From Demequina sp. NBRC 110055 (GTDB taxonomy: Bacteria > Actinomycetota > Actinomycetes > Actinomycetales > Demequinaceae), in contig NZ_BBRL01000009.1 of assembly GCF_002090135.1 (NCBI RefSeq), positions 62,001 through 126,000 on the forward strand: DNA of 64,000 nt, read 5' to 3'. Under the pieces are notes generated by a model, which did not search any database, was not told where the DNA came from, and saw only the letters and a program-made list of their open reading frames with translations. Numbering within the stretch: the first letter of the stretch is position 1; each line of letters starts with the position of its first letter. The position numbers were made by a program, and so were the translations under genes. Shown in pieces: positions 1 through 9,292 of this stretch.

Positions 1-54
1 CTGAAACTACTCCTACCAGCGCTCTTTCGCATCAGAAAGACCGCAACACGGTGG

Positions 55-867
55 CTATTCGGTTTGCGAAGTGTTCGCTTTCAGCACCCTTGTGCCGTCA
101 CGCTCGTACTTAAAGATCGTGAACAGCGCGGCGACCGCGAGGATCATCCCTATCGGGCCGAGCACGCCACCGATTGACGGCCCCACGGCATCGGCGCTGT
201 CGGTGGCATCGGACAGCAGCGAGCCCGCGTCCCAAAGCGCGTGAATCATCATGCCCAGCACGATCGTCCCCGTCACACGGCGCGAGACGTAGAAGATCGA
301 TCCGAACAGGAATGCCATGACGATTTGAAGCCCGGTCTGGGCGACACTCTGGCCAAAGAAGGCGTTGATCGCGTGCAGGAACCCGAACATCAGGCAGGTA
401 AAGAACCATACGAAGATCTCGCCGCCGCGGCCACGTGCGCCCACCACGAGCACACCGCGGCACACCAACTCCTCGGCGAAGCCGACCAGTGCGACACCCG
501 CGATGATGGCCACGATCTGGTTGGTCGCGATCGCCCCGAAGTCCGAGCCGAGCACCGTGGCTAGCCCACCCAGTCCGAAGAGCACTGGCGCTAACAGCAT
601 CCACCGAGGAGCGTTGCGCCGGCCTTCACTGATCGCCGGGCGCCACCAGCCCAGCGCGGTGGTGGCAATGATGAGGAACACAGAGCCGACCGCCACAGGA
701 ACGACGATGCCGTCGACGGCCTGCTCGGTGGAGTCCTGGACGCTTCCATAGTCGACGTCGTTGACCGTCCACATCACGAACATGATGGCGGCGTACCCGA
801 GGAAGACGGCGAGGGCGATCCCGACCGTGGGCTTGACGCGAACGTCGCTTGGAGGCGGTGTGGTCAT
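55..867 (-). CDS. CPBP family intramembrane metalloprotease
   Basis: Predicted membrane protease of the CPBP (CAAX protease and bacteriocin-processing) family, 270 aa. The three signature motifs are visible: EELVCR with the glutamate pair at residues 132-133 and Arg137, FGFLH with His165, and HALWD with His209 and Asp213. About seven hydrophobic segments surround them. Family members cleave substrates inside the membrane; in bacteria some give bacteriocin self-immunity, but the substrate here is unknown. The ATG is preceded by a GAGGGAG ribosome binding site. It reads in the same direction as the AhpD-like gene upstream, about 75 bp away. Confidence 0.88.
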   Translation of the reverse strand: MTTPPPSDVRVKPTVGIALAVFLGYAAIMFVMWTVNDVDYGSVQDSTEQAVDGIVVPVAVGSVFLIIATTALGWWRPAISEGRRNAPRWMLLAPVLFGLGGLATVLGSDFGAIATNQIVAIIAGVALVGFAEELVCRGVLVVGARGRGGEIFVWFFTCLMFGFLHAINAFFGQSVAQTGLQIVMAFLFGSIFYVSRRVTGTIVLGMMIHALWDAGSLLSDATDSADAVGPSIGGVLGPIGMILAVAALFTIFKYERDGTRVLKANTSQTE

Positions 868-942
868 GGCGCTCCCTCGAGTCTCGCGAGCACTGTGCCC
901 GCGTACCTCACGCTAACGCTCGTGCGGGCAGACCGCCGGGTA

Positions 943-1359
943 TCACTCGACGCCGCGCATGACCCTGTTCCACGCGTGGGTCAGCGCGACGGTCTCGATG
1001 ATCGCCCCCAGTTGCACCCGGGTGAAGTAGGGCGCGGCGGCCTCACGGGCGCTCGCCTCGAGGCTGCGCGGGGCGTCCGTGAGGACCTCGGCGAGGCGCA
1101 GCGCCGCCGCATCCCCCTCGCTCACAAGCCCGTCACGCATGGCGTGGACCGGGCGCGCGAGCGCGGAGATGACCTCGGGGCGTACGCCGAGGGCGGTGAG
1201 CGCCTCCGAGTGCAGGCGGATGGAGAACGCGCATCCGTTGAGGTGGCTGACGCGCAGGCGGAGCATGTCGCGCAGGCGCGGCTTCAGCTCCGTGCCTACC
1301 TGTGCGTCGAAGTCCTCGAGCGCCTTCATGAACTCGGGACGAATCCTCGCCTCACTCAC
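943..1359 (-). CDS. carboxymuconolactone decarboxylase / AhpD-like protein lacking the second active-site Cys
   Basis: All-helical AhpD-like protein of about 138 aa. AhpD-fold proteins usually carry a CxxC redox pair followed by His. Here the motif reads NGCAFSIRLH, so the first Cys and the His are kept but the second Cys is Ser, which argues against a normal disulfide peroxidase cycle. I chose the GTG at 1357-1359 because residues upstream of it look non-homologous; no strong ribosome binding site is visible, and a longer ATG-started form (to 1431) is possible. It diverges from valS. Confidence 0.75.
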   Translation of the reverse strand: MSEARIRPEFMKALEDFDAQVGTELKPRLRDMLRLRVSHLNGCAFSIRLHSEALTALGVRPEVISALARPVHAMRDGLVSEGDAAALRLAEVLTDAPRSLEASAREAAAPYFTRVQLGAIIETVALTHAWNRVMRGVE

Positions 1360-1531
1360 CCCAGCGACGGTAGCAAGCGAATGTGTCCGGTATCTTTCGC
1401 CGCGCGGCGAGCCCATGCTCGCGGACGGCACCGATCAGCGTGAGACGGGGGCCCGCGAGCGCGAGCCCCCACTACCTCAGTCAACCCCACGGATTGGGGT
1501 GGGACGCGTCTGTTCTGGAAGAATGGCCAGC

Positions 1532-4345
1532 ATGACTGCGCGTATCCCGGAGAAGGCCACCGTCGACGGACTCGAGGACCGCTGGAACGCGTCCTGGGAA
1601 ACCGACGGAACCTACCGTTTCGACGAGTCGGCCGAGCGCGCGCAGGTGTACTCGATCGACACCCCGCCGCCCACCGTCTCCGGCTCCCTGCACGTGGGCC
1701 ACGTGTTCTCCTACACGCACACCGACGTCGTCGCACGCTTCCAGCGCATGAGCGGGCGTGAGGTCTTCTACCCCATGGGCTGGGACGACAACGGACTGCC
1801 CACCGAGCGCCGCGTGCAGAACTACTTCGGCGTACGCTGCGACCCCACGCTTCCCTACGAGCCCGGGTTTGTGCCCCCGTTCGAGGGCGGCGAGGGCAAG
1901 TCTGTTAAAGCCGCCGACCAGCAGCCGATCTCGCGTCGCAACTTCATCGAACTGTGTGAGCGCCTCACCGAGGAGGACGAGCAGCAGTTCGAGCACCTGT
2001 GGCGCCGCCTGGGCCTGTCCGTCGACTGGTCGCGCACCTACCAGACCATCTCGCCGTCCTCGCAGGCCGTCGCCCAGCAGGCATTCCTGCGCTCGCTCAA
2101 GCGAGGCGAGGCGTACCAGGCGGAGGCCCCCACGCTGTGGGACGTGACCTTCCGCACCGCTGTCGCGCAGGCCGAGCTCGAGGACCGCGAGCGTCCCGGC
2201 GCCTATCACCGCCTGGCCTTCGAGCCCGCCGGTGACATGGAGGAGGCCACCGGTTCCTTCGAGTCCGTGTGGATCGAGACCACCCGTCCCGAACTGCTCG
2301 CCGCTTGTGTGGCGCTCGTGGCGCACCCCGACGATTCTCGATATCAAGGGCTGTTCGGCAAGCACGTGCGCACGCCCCTGTTCGGCGTCGAGGTGCCCGT
2401 GGTGCCCCACCGCCTCGCGCAGCCCGACAAGGGCTCCGGCATCGCGATGATCTGTACCTTCGGCGACGTCACCGACGTGATCTGGTGGCGCGAGCTGAAC
2501 CTGCCGATGCGCTCGATCCTGGGCCGCGACGGCCGCGTGCTCCCCGAAGCGCCCGCGGGTCTCGAGTCCGAGGCCGCGCAGGCCGCCTACGCCGAGATCG
2601 CCGGCATGACCGTCTTCTCCGCCCAGAAGCGCATCGTGGAGATGCTGCGCGAGGCGGACCTCATGGACGGCGACCCCAAGCCCATCCAGCACCCCGTGAA
2701 GTTCTTCGAAAAGGGCGACAAGCCGCTCGAGATCGTCACGTCGCGCCAGTGGTACATCGCCAACGGCGGCCGCGACGCTCAGCTGCGCACCGCGCTGCTC
2801 GGCCGCGGCGAGGAGCTCTCGTTTGTCCCCTCGCACATGGGCAAGCGCTACGAGAACTGGGTCAATGGCCTCACCGGCGACTGGCTGATCTCGCGTCAGC
2901 GCTTCTTCGGCGTGCCGATCCCCGTGTGGTACCCGCTGGATGCCGAGGGCGAGATCGTCTGGGACTCCCCCATCCTCCCGTCCGAGGACTCGCTGCCCGT
3001 GGACCCGTCGGCCGATGTGGCGCCGGGGTTCACCGAGGACCAGCGTGACGTGCCCGGCGGCTTCACCGGCGAGAAGGACATCATGGACACGTGGGCGACG
3101 TCCTCGCTCACGCCCCAGATCGTGTGCGGCTGGCGCGATAACCCGGCGCTGTTCGCGAAGACGTTCCCCATGGACCTGCGCCCCCAGGGCCAGGACATCA
3201 TCCGCACCTGGCTGTTCTCCACCGTGGTGCGCTCGCACCTCGAGCACGGCGCGCTGCCGTGGAAGCACGCCGCGATCTCCGGCTGGATCCTCGACCCCGA
3301 CCGCAAGAAGATGTCGAAGTCGAAGGGCAACGTGGTCACGCCCCTGGGCCTGCTCGAGCAGCACGGCTCCGACGCGGTGCGCTACTGGGCGGCCTCCGCT
3401 CGCCTGGGCACGGACGCGGCCTTCGACGAGGGCCAGATGAAGATCGGCCGGCGCCTCGCCAACAAGGTGCTGAACGCCTCGAAGTTCGCGCTGGGTGCCA
3501 CCGGCATCGCCACGGCCGCCAACTCCTCGCTTGAGGAAGGCATCGCCGCGACCGCCCACGTCACGGGCGGCGTCATCAGCGGTGGCGTGGCCGGCGGTGC
3601 GGCGGGCGACGCCCACCCCGCGGCGATGGACGCGGATGGCTCGCTCGTCACCGAGCCCCTCGACCGTGCGCTCCTGGCCGCCCTGGCGGACGTCGTGGAC
3701 ACCGCCACGACGGCGTTTGGCTCGTACGACCACACCCGCGCCCTCGAGCAGGCCGAGACCCTGTTCTGGACCTTCTGCGACGACTACGTGGAGCTCGTGA
3801 AGACTCGCGCCTACGACGGCGCCGCGCCCGGCGAGGACATCGACCCGCTCGCGCCGTGCTCGCCGGGCGCCGCGTCCGCGCGTGCGACGCTGGTCATCGC
3901 GCTCGACACGTTCCTGCGCCTGTTCGCGCCGTTCCTGCCGTTCGCAACGGAGGAGGTGTGGTCGTGGTTCCGTCCCGGCACTGTGCACCGCGCCGCATGG
4001 CCCTCTGCCGAGCCCCTGCGCCTGGCCGCCGGCGACGCCTCGCCCTCGCTCGTGGGCGCCGCCGGCGAGGCCCTCGCGACGCTGCGCAAGCTCAAGTCCG
4101 AGGCGAAGGTCTCGCAGCGCACCGAGTTGGTCTCGGTCGACCTGCTGGTGCCCGAGTCGAAGGTGGCCGCGGTCCACTCGGCCCGCGCCGACCTGATGGC
4201 GGCCGGACGCGTGCAGTCGCTGCAGATCGTCGACGCGGTCGCGGCGCTGGATGCGTCGGTCGACGGCGGCGACTCGGATGGTTCCTCGGAGGAGATCGCC
4301 GACCCGACCGTGATGCGCACCGAGAACGCGGTCCTGGCTCAGTAG
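1532..4345 (+). CDS. valS: valine--tRNA ligase (archaeal/alternative type)
   Basis: Class Ia aminoacyl-tRNA synthetase that charges tRNA-Val in the cytoplasm, 937 aa. HIGH motif HVGH lies at about residues 54-57 and KMSKS at about 593-597, with the editing domain between them and the anticodon-binding domain after. The N-terminal reading GWDDNGLPTERR and the DPTLPY segment resemble the alternative ValS lineage found in many actinobacteria, archaea and Rickettsia rather than E. coli ValS (recalled family knowledge). The chosen ATG has GGAAG about nine bases upstream; an ATG at 1523 lies too close to it. folC, often downstream in relatives, is absent here. Confidence 0.96.
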   Translation: MTARIPEKATVDGLEDRWNASWETDGTYRFDESAERAQVYSIDTPPPTVSGSLHVGHVFSYTHTDVVARFQRMSGREVFYPMGWDDNGLPTERRVQNYFGVRCDPTLPYEPGFVPPFEGGEGKSVKAADQQPISRRNFIELCERLTEEDEQQFEHLWRRLGLSVDWSRTYQTISPSSQAVAQQAFLRSLKRGEAYQAEAPTLWDVTFRTAVAQAELEDRERPGAYHRLAFEPAGDMEEATGSFESVWIETTRPELLAACVALVAHPDDSRYQGLFGKHVRTPLFGVEVPVVPHRLAQPDKGSGIAMICTFGDVTDVIWWRELNLPMRSILGRDGRVLPEAPAGLESEAAQAAYAEIAGMTVFSAQKRIVEMLREADLMDGDPKPIQHPVKFFEKGDKPLEIVTSRQWYIANGGRDAQLRTALLGRGEELSFVPSHMGKRYENWVNGLTGDWLISRQRFFGVPIPVWYPLDAEGEIVWDSPILPSEDSLPVDPSADVAPGFTEDQRDVPGGFTGEKDIMDTWATSSLTPQIVCGWRDNPALFAKTFPMDLRPQGQDIIRTWLFSTVVRSHLEHGALPWKHAAISGWILDPDRKKMSKSKGNVVTPLGLLEQHGSDAVRYWAASARLGTDAAFDEGQMKIGRRLANKVLNASKFALGATGIATAANSSLEEGIAATAHVTGGVISGGVAGGAAGDAHPAAMDADGSLVTEPLDRALLAALADVVDTATTAFGSYDHTRALEQAETLFWTFCDDYVELVKTRAYDGAAPGEDIDPLAPCSPGAASARATLVIALDTFLRLFAPFLPFATEEVWSWFRPGTVHRAAWPSAEPLRLAAGDASPSLVGAAGEALATLRKLKSEAKVSQRTELVSVDLLVPESKVAAVHSARADLMAAGRVQSLQIVDAVAALDASVDGGDSDGSSEEIADPTVMRTENAVLAQ

Positions 4346-4365
4346 CCGCGCCCCCAGCGCTCCCA

Positions 4366-4422
4366 GCGCCCCATGGGACACTCACCGTCGCGCTGAGCGA
4401 ATCCGTGTGTCCTATGGGGCGC
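4366..4422. repeat. palindromic repeat element, left copy flanking the DUF559 gene
   Basis: A hairpin with 16-bp arms (4366-4381 and 4407-4422, one G-T wobble) and a 25-nt loop lies just after valS. Its first 26 bases (4366-4391) recur as an exact inverted copy at 5483-5508 on the other side of the DUF559 gene. This is a REP/BIME-like arrangement, not a T-tailed terminator. Confidence 0.8.
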
Positions 4423-4530
4423 TCGCCGTTTCACGGCACCGTTGTCCCCAGTGCGCACGCCCACCCTGAGCTGTCCCCAAACCGACTCGACGCGTAGGCC
4501 GCAGGTACCGGCGGCGTCTACAAAAGTCGC

Positions 4531-5451
4531 ATGCGACCACTACGTGCGCTTCCAGAATCCGCGGGAACACTCGGCGAGATGCTCTCGCGACGCCCGCATG
4601 CGTTCAGCTACCGCGAGTTGACGGCGCTGTCTACCGAGGGAGCTGTGCGGGCAGCGCTCGCGCGCGGTGAGATTGTTCGCTTGCTACCCGACTGCTACGT
4701 CGCTGCAGAACACTCCGACTCCTTCGCCGCCCGCGCGGATGCCGCGCTCACCTGGGCCGGGCCTCGCGCCTACCTCGGCGGCGCAAGCGCGCTTCACCTG
4801 TGGCACGCCATCGATCTCCCTCGCTCACACATCGATGTGTGCGTTCCCCATGCTGACCGGCCACGAGGACCAGCTTGGGTGAAGGTGCGTCGACTGAGTT
4901 ATGAGGTCGAGACCCGGTCGGTAGGCCGGTTACGCGTCGCGATGCCTGCGTTCGCACTCGTGCAAGGCTACGGCGACATTCCGCGCACCGCACGCACCGA
5001 GGCGGTGTACCGCCTCATCCACGATGGAGTCTCCGTCGACGACCTTGACCTCGCACTCGGGTCCGTGCCCCGTGTCCGTGAACGACGAGAGCTCACTCGT
5101 CACATCGACGCGGCGCTTCAAGGCGCGGAGAGTTGGCTGGAGGAAGAGAGCCTCTTCACCGTGTTCAACACGCGCGAGTTCGGGCGTTTCATGCGTCAGC
5201 ACGTGATCCGGTCCGCACACGGCCGGTATCGGCTCGACATGTATGACCCCGTGACCCGGACCGCCGTTGAACTCGATGGCGCCGCGTGGCACGGGGCGCC
5301 CGACCAACGCGCCCGTGACCTGCAGCGTGATGCCGATCTCGCGGCGATGGGCATTCAAACGGTCCGGCTCACCTATCGCGACATCGTGGAGCGGCCGCAG
5401 TGGTGCCGCCAGGTTGTCCGCGAGGTGCTCACGCGGCGGTCACAGCGCTGA
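4531..5451 (+). CDS. AbiEi-like N-terminal domain with DUF559 nuclease-like domain
   Basis: A 306-aa protein. Residues about 15-100 resemble the winged-helix AbiEi antitoxin domain (SYRELTAL, then RGEIVRLLPDCYV). The C-terminal third has the DUF559 / Vsr-like PD-(D/E)xK pattern: YRLDMYDP, then TAVELDGAAWH, then QRARDLQRDADLAAMGIQTVRLTY. Such proteins are common and scattered in actinobacterial genomes; their role is not established. It stands alone between the convergent valS and clpX, with a matched pair of inverted palindromes on each side, which suggests it moved in as a unit. There is no clear ribosome binding site; an AT-rich TACAAA lies six bases before the ATG, so it may be leaderless. 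Confidence 0.82.
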   Translation: MRPLRALPESAGTLGEMLSRRPHAFSYRELTALSTEGAVRAALARGEIVRLLPDCYVAAEHSDSFAARADAALTWAGPRAYLGGASALHLWHAIDLPRSHIDVCVPHADRPRGPAWVKVRRLSYEVETRSVGRLRVAMPAFALVQGYGDIPRTARTEAVYRLIHDGVSVDDLDLALGSVPRVRERRELTRHIDAALQGAESWLEEESLFTVFNTREFGRFMRQHVIRSAHGRYRLDMYDPVTRTAVELDGAAWHGAPDQRARDLQRDADLAAMGIQTVRLTYRDIVERPQWCRQVVREVLTRRSQR

Positions 5452-5508
5452 GTGCCCCATAGCGCACACAGATCTTCCGGGAGCGACGGTGAGTGTCCCA
5501 TGGGGCGC
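5452..5508. repeat. palindromic repeat element, right copy flanking the DUF559 gene
   Basis: Starts right after the DUF559 stop codon. Bases 5483-5508 are the exact reverse complement of 4366-4391. Bases 5452-5468 can pair imperfectly with 5493-5508, so this copy is also a hairpin. The two copies face each other across about 1.1 kb. Confidence 0.78.
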
Positions 5509-5556
5509 GGCCCGGCGCAGGTGGGTGCGGGCGGCGGAGGCCGCGGTGCCGCAGTC

Positions 5557-6816
5557 CTAGGCCGCGCCCTCCTGGCGCTCCTCGCGGAAGATGTAGGACG
5601 GCAGCACTCGGGACATCACGGTGTCGCGGGTCACGACCACGCGGCCGATGTCCTCGCGGCCCGGCACGTCGAACATGGTCTCCTGGAGGACCTCCTCCAT
5701 GATGGCGCGCAGGCCACGCGCGCCGGTGCCCCGCTCGAGCGCCTGCTCGGCGATGGCCTCCACGGCCTCCCGGTCAAACTCGAGCTCCACGCCGTCGATC
5801 TCGAACATGCGCTGGTACTGCTTGACCAGCGCGTTCTTGGGCTCGGTGAGGATCGACACCATCGCGTCGACGTCGAGCGGAGCGACGGTCGCGGTCACCG
5901 GCATGCGGCCGATGAACTCGGGAATCAGGCCAAACTTGTGAAGGTCGGCGGGGGTGACCTGCGCGAAGAGGTCCGAGTTGTCGGCCTCCTTCAGCTGCGC
6001 GCCGAAGCCGATGCCCTTGCGTCCCACGCGCGACGAGATGATCTCCTCGAGTCCAGCAAACGCGCCGCCCAGGATGAACAGCACGTTGGTGGTGTCGATC
6101 TGGATGAACTCCTGGTGGGGGTGCTTGCGGCCACCCTGCGGCGGCACGGACGCCTGGGCGCCCTCGAGGATCTTCAGCAGCGCCTGCTGCACGCCCTCAC
6201 CGGAGACGTCGCGCGTGATCGAGGGGTTCTCGGCCTTGCGCGCGACCTTGTCGATCTCGTCGATGTAGATGATGCCGTGCTGGGCCTTGTCGACGTCGTA
6301 GTCGGCGGCCTGCAGCAGCTTAAGCAGGATGTTCTCGACGTCCTCGCCCACGTAGCCCGCCTCGGTCAGGGCGGTGGCGTCGGCGATGGCGAACGGCACA
6401 TTGAGCATGCGCGCGAGGGTCTGCGCGAGGTAGGTCTTGCCGGTTCCCGTGGGGCCGATGAACAGCACGTTGGACTTCGCGATGTCGACCTGGTCCTCGC
6501 CGGCCTTGCCGATGGTCTCGCCCGCACGCACGCGCTTGTAGTGGTTGTACACCGCGACCGACAGCGCACGCTTGGCGGCGTCCTGGCCGATGATGTACTG
6601 GCCCAAGAAGTCGAAGATCTCGCGGGGCTTGGGGAGGTCCGTCAGTTCGGCCTCCGCGGCCTCGGCGAACTCCTCCTCAATGATCTCGTTGCACAGCTCG
6701 ATGCATTCATCGCAAATGTAGACCCCGGGTCCTGCGATGAGCTTGCGCACCTGCTTCTGGGTCTTGCCACAGAACGAGCACTTCAGCAGGTCACCGCTGT
6801 CTGCCGGACGAGTCAT
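5557..6816 (-). CDS. clpX: ATP-dependent Clp protease ATP-binding subunit ClpX
   Basis: AAA+ unfoldase that recognises substrates and threads them into ClpP, 419 aa. N-terminal zinc-binding domain uses Cys13, Cys16, Cys35 and Cys38. Walker A GPTGTGKT is at 121-128 and Walker B IIYIDEID at 182-189; GTGARGLR near the C-terminus is sensor 2. The ATG has a GGAGG site about seven bases upstream. It lies downstream of clpP1-clpP2 on the same strand, separated by 290 bp with a hairpin, so it probably has its own promoter. Confidence 0.98.
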   Translation of the reverse strand: MTRPADSGDLLKCSFCGKTQKQVRKLIAGPGVYICDECIELCNEIIEEEFAEAAEAELTDLPKPREIFDFLGQYIIGQDAAKRALSVAVYNHYKRVRAGETIGKAGEDQVDIAKSNVLFIGPTGTGKTYLAQTLARMLNVPFAIADATALTEAGYVGEDVENILLKLLQAADYDVDKAQHGIIYIDEIDKVARKAENPSITRDVSGEGVQQALLKILEGAQASVPPQGGRKHPHQEFIQIDTTNVLFILGGAFAGLEEIISSRVGRKGIGFGAQLKEADNSDLFAQVTPADLHKFGLIPEFIGRMPVTATVAPLDVDAMVSILTEPKNALVKQYQRMFEIDGVELEFDREAVEAIAEQALERGTGARGLRAIMEEVLQETMFDVPGREDIGRVVVTRDTVMSRVLPSYIFREERQEGAA

Positions 6817-7060
6817 CGAGATCTCCCTCCACGAGCCCCCGGGCCAACTCCGGAAGCCGTACGCATTCAGGCTACCCACGCCCACTGACACGTGCCGGGC
6901 GACGCGCCGCCCTACGCCGTCGGCGGACAGCACCGTCAGGCGCCGGGCGGAGGGCCGATGCGACCCTCACCGGGTATTCGGTCTCGCCCGAGCAGGGGTT
7001 GGGTCCGCGTCGTCGGCGCTGGACCCGGAGCCGGGGCGAGGGCCCCGGCGCGCAGCAAGA

Positions 7061-7088
7061 CGGCCGCCTCCCCGAAGGGAGACGGCCG
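7061..7088 (-). terminator. hairpin terminator between clpP2 and clpX
   Basis: Arms 7061-7072 and 7077-7088 form a strong G+C stem with one mismatch and a CGAA tetraloop, 19 bases after the clpP2 stop codon. No long T run follows. The rest of the 6817-7106 gap shows no gene and should hold the clpX promoter. Confidence 0.65.
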
Positions 7089-7106
7089 CCCGATGACGCG
7101 TGGAAA

Positions 7107-7829
7107 CTAGCCCTGAGCCTTCTCGATAGCGCGGTCCTCGGGAGCCACGGTGTCGACGCCCTTGCGGGACGCGAGCACCTGGTCCACCAGGCCGTACTCA
7201 AGGGACTCGTTGGCCGACAGGAAGCGGTCGCGCTCGATGTCCTCGCGCACCTTCTCCGCAGTCTGGCCGGTGTGCTTGGCGAGCGTGTACTCGAGCCACT
7301 CGCGCATGCGGATCATCTCTTCGGCGTAGATCTCGATGTCCGAGGCCTGCGCACGTGCACCCTGCTCGATGCGGGGCTGGTGGATCATCACGCGGGCGTT
7401 GGGCAGCGCGAGGCGCTTGCCGGGCGAACCCGCCGCGAGCAGCACCGCCGCCGCCGAGGCCGCCTGGCCCAGGCACACGGTGGACACCTGCGGCTTGATG
7501 TACTGCATGGTGTCGTAGATCGCCGTGAGCGCGGTCTGCGAGCCGCCGGGCGAGTTGATGTACAGCGTGATGTCGCGGTCGGGGTCCTGGGACTCGAGCA
7601 CGAGTAGCTGCGCCATCACGTCATCCGCGGAGGCGTCGTCGATCTGCACGCCGAGGAAGATGATGCGGTCCTCGAACAGCTTCGCGTAGGGGTCCTGACG
7701 CTTGAAGCCGTAGGCCGTGCGCTCCTCAAACGAGGGCAGGATGTAGCGCGACGAGGGGCCGGCCGGGGCCGCTCCCCCGAAGCCTGCGGTGCGGGCTCCG
7801 GCCTGCATGGCCTGGTAGATCTCGCTCAT
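7107..7829 (-). CDS. clpP2: ATP-dependent Clp protease proteolytic subunit ClpP2
   Basis: Serine protease subunit, 240 aa, one of the two ClpP paralogues typical of actinobacteria, which form mixed tetradecamers. The catalytic triad is Ser125 (GQAASAAA), His150 (MIHQPR) and Asp201 (RDRFLSA). The 30-residue N-terminal extension before the ClpP core is longer than in ClpP1. Its ATG overlaps the clpP1 stop by four bases (ATGA), indicating translational coupling. Confidence 0.97.
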   Translation of the reverse strand: MSEIYQAMQAGARTAGFGGAAPAGPSSRYILPSFEERTAYGFKRQDPYAKLFEDRIIFLGVQIDDASADDVMAQLLVLESQDPDRDITLYINSPGGSQTALTAIYDTMQYIKPQVSTVCLGQAASAAAVLLAAGSPGKRLALPNARVMIHQPRIEQGARAQASDIEIYAEEMIRMREWLEYTLAKHTGQTAEKVREDIERDRFLSANESLEYGLVDQVLASRKGVDTVAPEDRAIEKAQG

Positions 7830-8440
7830 GCCTTGCCTCCCTGCGACGCGTCGCCGGCCTCGGCCGCGTGCGTGATGACCTTGTCGACGAAGCCGTACTC
7901 GAGGGCTTCCTCGGCGGTGAACCAGCGGTCGCGGTCCGCGTCCTTATTGATCTGCTCGGGCGTCTTGCCGGTCTGTTCCGCGGTGAGGTTCGCGAGCGTC
8001 TTCTTCATGTGCATGATGAGCTCGGCGTTGATGCGGATGTCCGTCGTGGTGCCGTAGATGCCGCCCGAGGGCTGGTGCATCATCACGCGGGCGTGGGGCG
8101 TCGCGAAACGCTTGCCCTGCGCACCCGAGGACAGCAAGAACTGTCCCATCGACGCGGCCATGCCCATCGCCACGGTCGCGACGTCGGGCTTGATGTACTG
8201 CATGGTGTCGTAGATCGCCATGCCCGCGGTGATCGAGCCACCGGGCGAGTTGATGTACAGGTAAATGTCCTTATCGGGGTCCTCGGCGGCCAGCAGCATC
8301 ATCTGCGCGCAGATGGCGTTGGCGTTGTCGTCGCGGACCTCGTCACCGAGCCAGATGATGCGCTCGCGCAGCAACCGGTTGAAGATCGAGTCGCTCAGCC
8401 CCATCCCGGGACCGTCGGCTCGTGCCGTGATGTCGTTCAC
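7826..8440 (-). CDS. clpP1: ATP-dependent Clp protease proteolytic subunit ClpP1
   Basis: ClpP subunit of 204 aa with Ser97 (MAASMG), His122 (MMHQP) and Asp171 (RDRWFTAEE). The start is GTG at 8438-8440 because AGGAGG sits four bases upstream; an ATG 45 bases further up would add residues without a ribosome binding site. It is the first gene of the clpP1-clpP2 operon, downstream of the convergently placed DUF4190 gene's own unit and separated from tig. Confidence 0.97.
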   Translation of the reverse strand: MNDITARADGPGMGLSDSIFNRLLRERIIWLGDEVRDDNANAICAQMMLLAAEDPDKDIYLYINSPGGSITAGMAIYDTMQYIKPDVATVAMGMAASMGQFLLSSGAQGKRFATPHARVMMHQPSGGIYGTTTDIRINAELIMHMKKTLANLTAEQTGKTPEQINKDADRDRWFTAEEALEYGFVDKVITHAAEAGDASQGGKA

Positions 8441-8656
8441 GTTTCCTCCTGATCGAACGTCTTGCTCGACCCTAACGCCCGCCACCCACGCGACATTGCC
8501 GTTTCACCCCTGGTTTCGCTACGGGGTGAACACGTGTCGTCACCCTGAGAGAGGGGTCGGGGATTCCCCTTGGTGAGGTTCGCCCTTATGGCCGATGCCG
8601 TGGCCGGCCCCCGTCCCTAGGCTCGGTTTCAGACGCATCAGACATAAGGGGACGTC

Positions 8657-9151
8657 ATGACCGACAACACGCAGCAACCACAGCCCGAACCGGAGCAGCA
8701 GCAGCCCCAGCAGCCGCCGCAGCAGCAGCACTACGCGGCGCCCCAATACGCCGCTCCGCAGTATGGCCAGCCGCAATACGCCCAGCCCGGCTACACGCCA
8801 GGGCCGCGTCCGGGCACCGAGAAGAACTGGATGAACATCACGTCGCTGGCCCTGTCGCTGGGCGGCCTCGTGACCGGCATCACCGTGATCCCCGGCATCA
8901 TTTTCGGCCACCTGGGCCTGAGTGCCGCCAAGCGCGGCGAGGCGGACAACCGCTCGCTGGGCCTCGCGGGACTCATCACGGGGTACGTCATCCTCGCGCT
9001 GGGCCTCCTCGTCCTCATCGCCACTCTCGTGTTCTTCGGTGCCGCGGTCGGCGGAATCGTCCAGGAGTGCACGGGCGACAACCCCGCCGAGTGGTGCACC
9101 GACAGCTCCGCCACCAACGCGTGGACGGCGGTCACCGGCATCCCCGCCTGA
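8657..9151 (+). CDS. DUF4190 domain membrane protein with Pro/Gln-rich N-terminus
   Basis: A 164-aa membrane protein of unknown function. Residues 1-55 are a low-complexity cytoplasmic stretch rich in Pro, Gln, Ala and Tyr (PQYAAPQYGQPQYAQPGY). Two hydrophobic segments follow, about 60-85 and 98-125, with the loop KRGEADNRSLGLAGLITGYV typical of DUF4190. The short C-terminal tail has two Cys residues (ECTGDNPAEWC) and is likely outside the membrane. GGGGACGTC before the ATG is a weak ribosome binding site. It is divergent from clpP1 and convergent with tig. Confidence 0.8.
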   Translation: MTDNTQQPQPEPEQQQPQQPPQQQHYAAPQYAAPQYGQPQYAQPGYTPGPRPGTEKNWMNITSLALSLGGLVTGITVIPGIIFGHLGLSAAKRGEADNRSLGLAGLITGYVILALGLLVLIATLVFFGAAVGGIVQECTGDNPAEWCTDSSATNAWTAVTGIPA

Positions 9152-9237
9152 CCGCCCTCCCGGCCCTGGCATCGGCCGTTCCTCCGTTGCCAAGGCCACC
9201 ACCGCATCGGCCGCCCGCCATCAGCGGCCGGAGCAAC

Positions 9238-9280
9238 GCGAAGGCCCCGCCTCCCTCATGGGAGACGGGGCCTTCGTCGC
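9238..9280. terminator. bidirectional hairpin terminator between DUF4190 gene and tig
   Basis: Arms around GAAGGCCCCG (9240-9249) and CGGGGCCTTC (9266-9275) enclose an inner CTCCC/GGGAG stem. It lies between two convergent stop codons (9151 and 9293), so it can serve both. Confidence 0.8.
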
Positions 9281-9292
9281 GGGTGGGGCGCC

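Noticed and set aside
1440-1531. T-box riboswitch ahead of valS
   Set aside because: Only about 90 bases are available and no T-box core or specifier stem is visible; valS control could not be assigned.
1481-4381. A 966-codon open frame antisense to valS
   Set aside because: It is an Arg/Gly/His-rich shadow frame produced by third-position G+C in valS; the plus frame has all ValS motifs.
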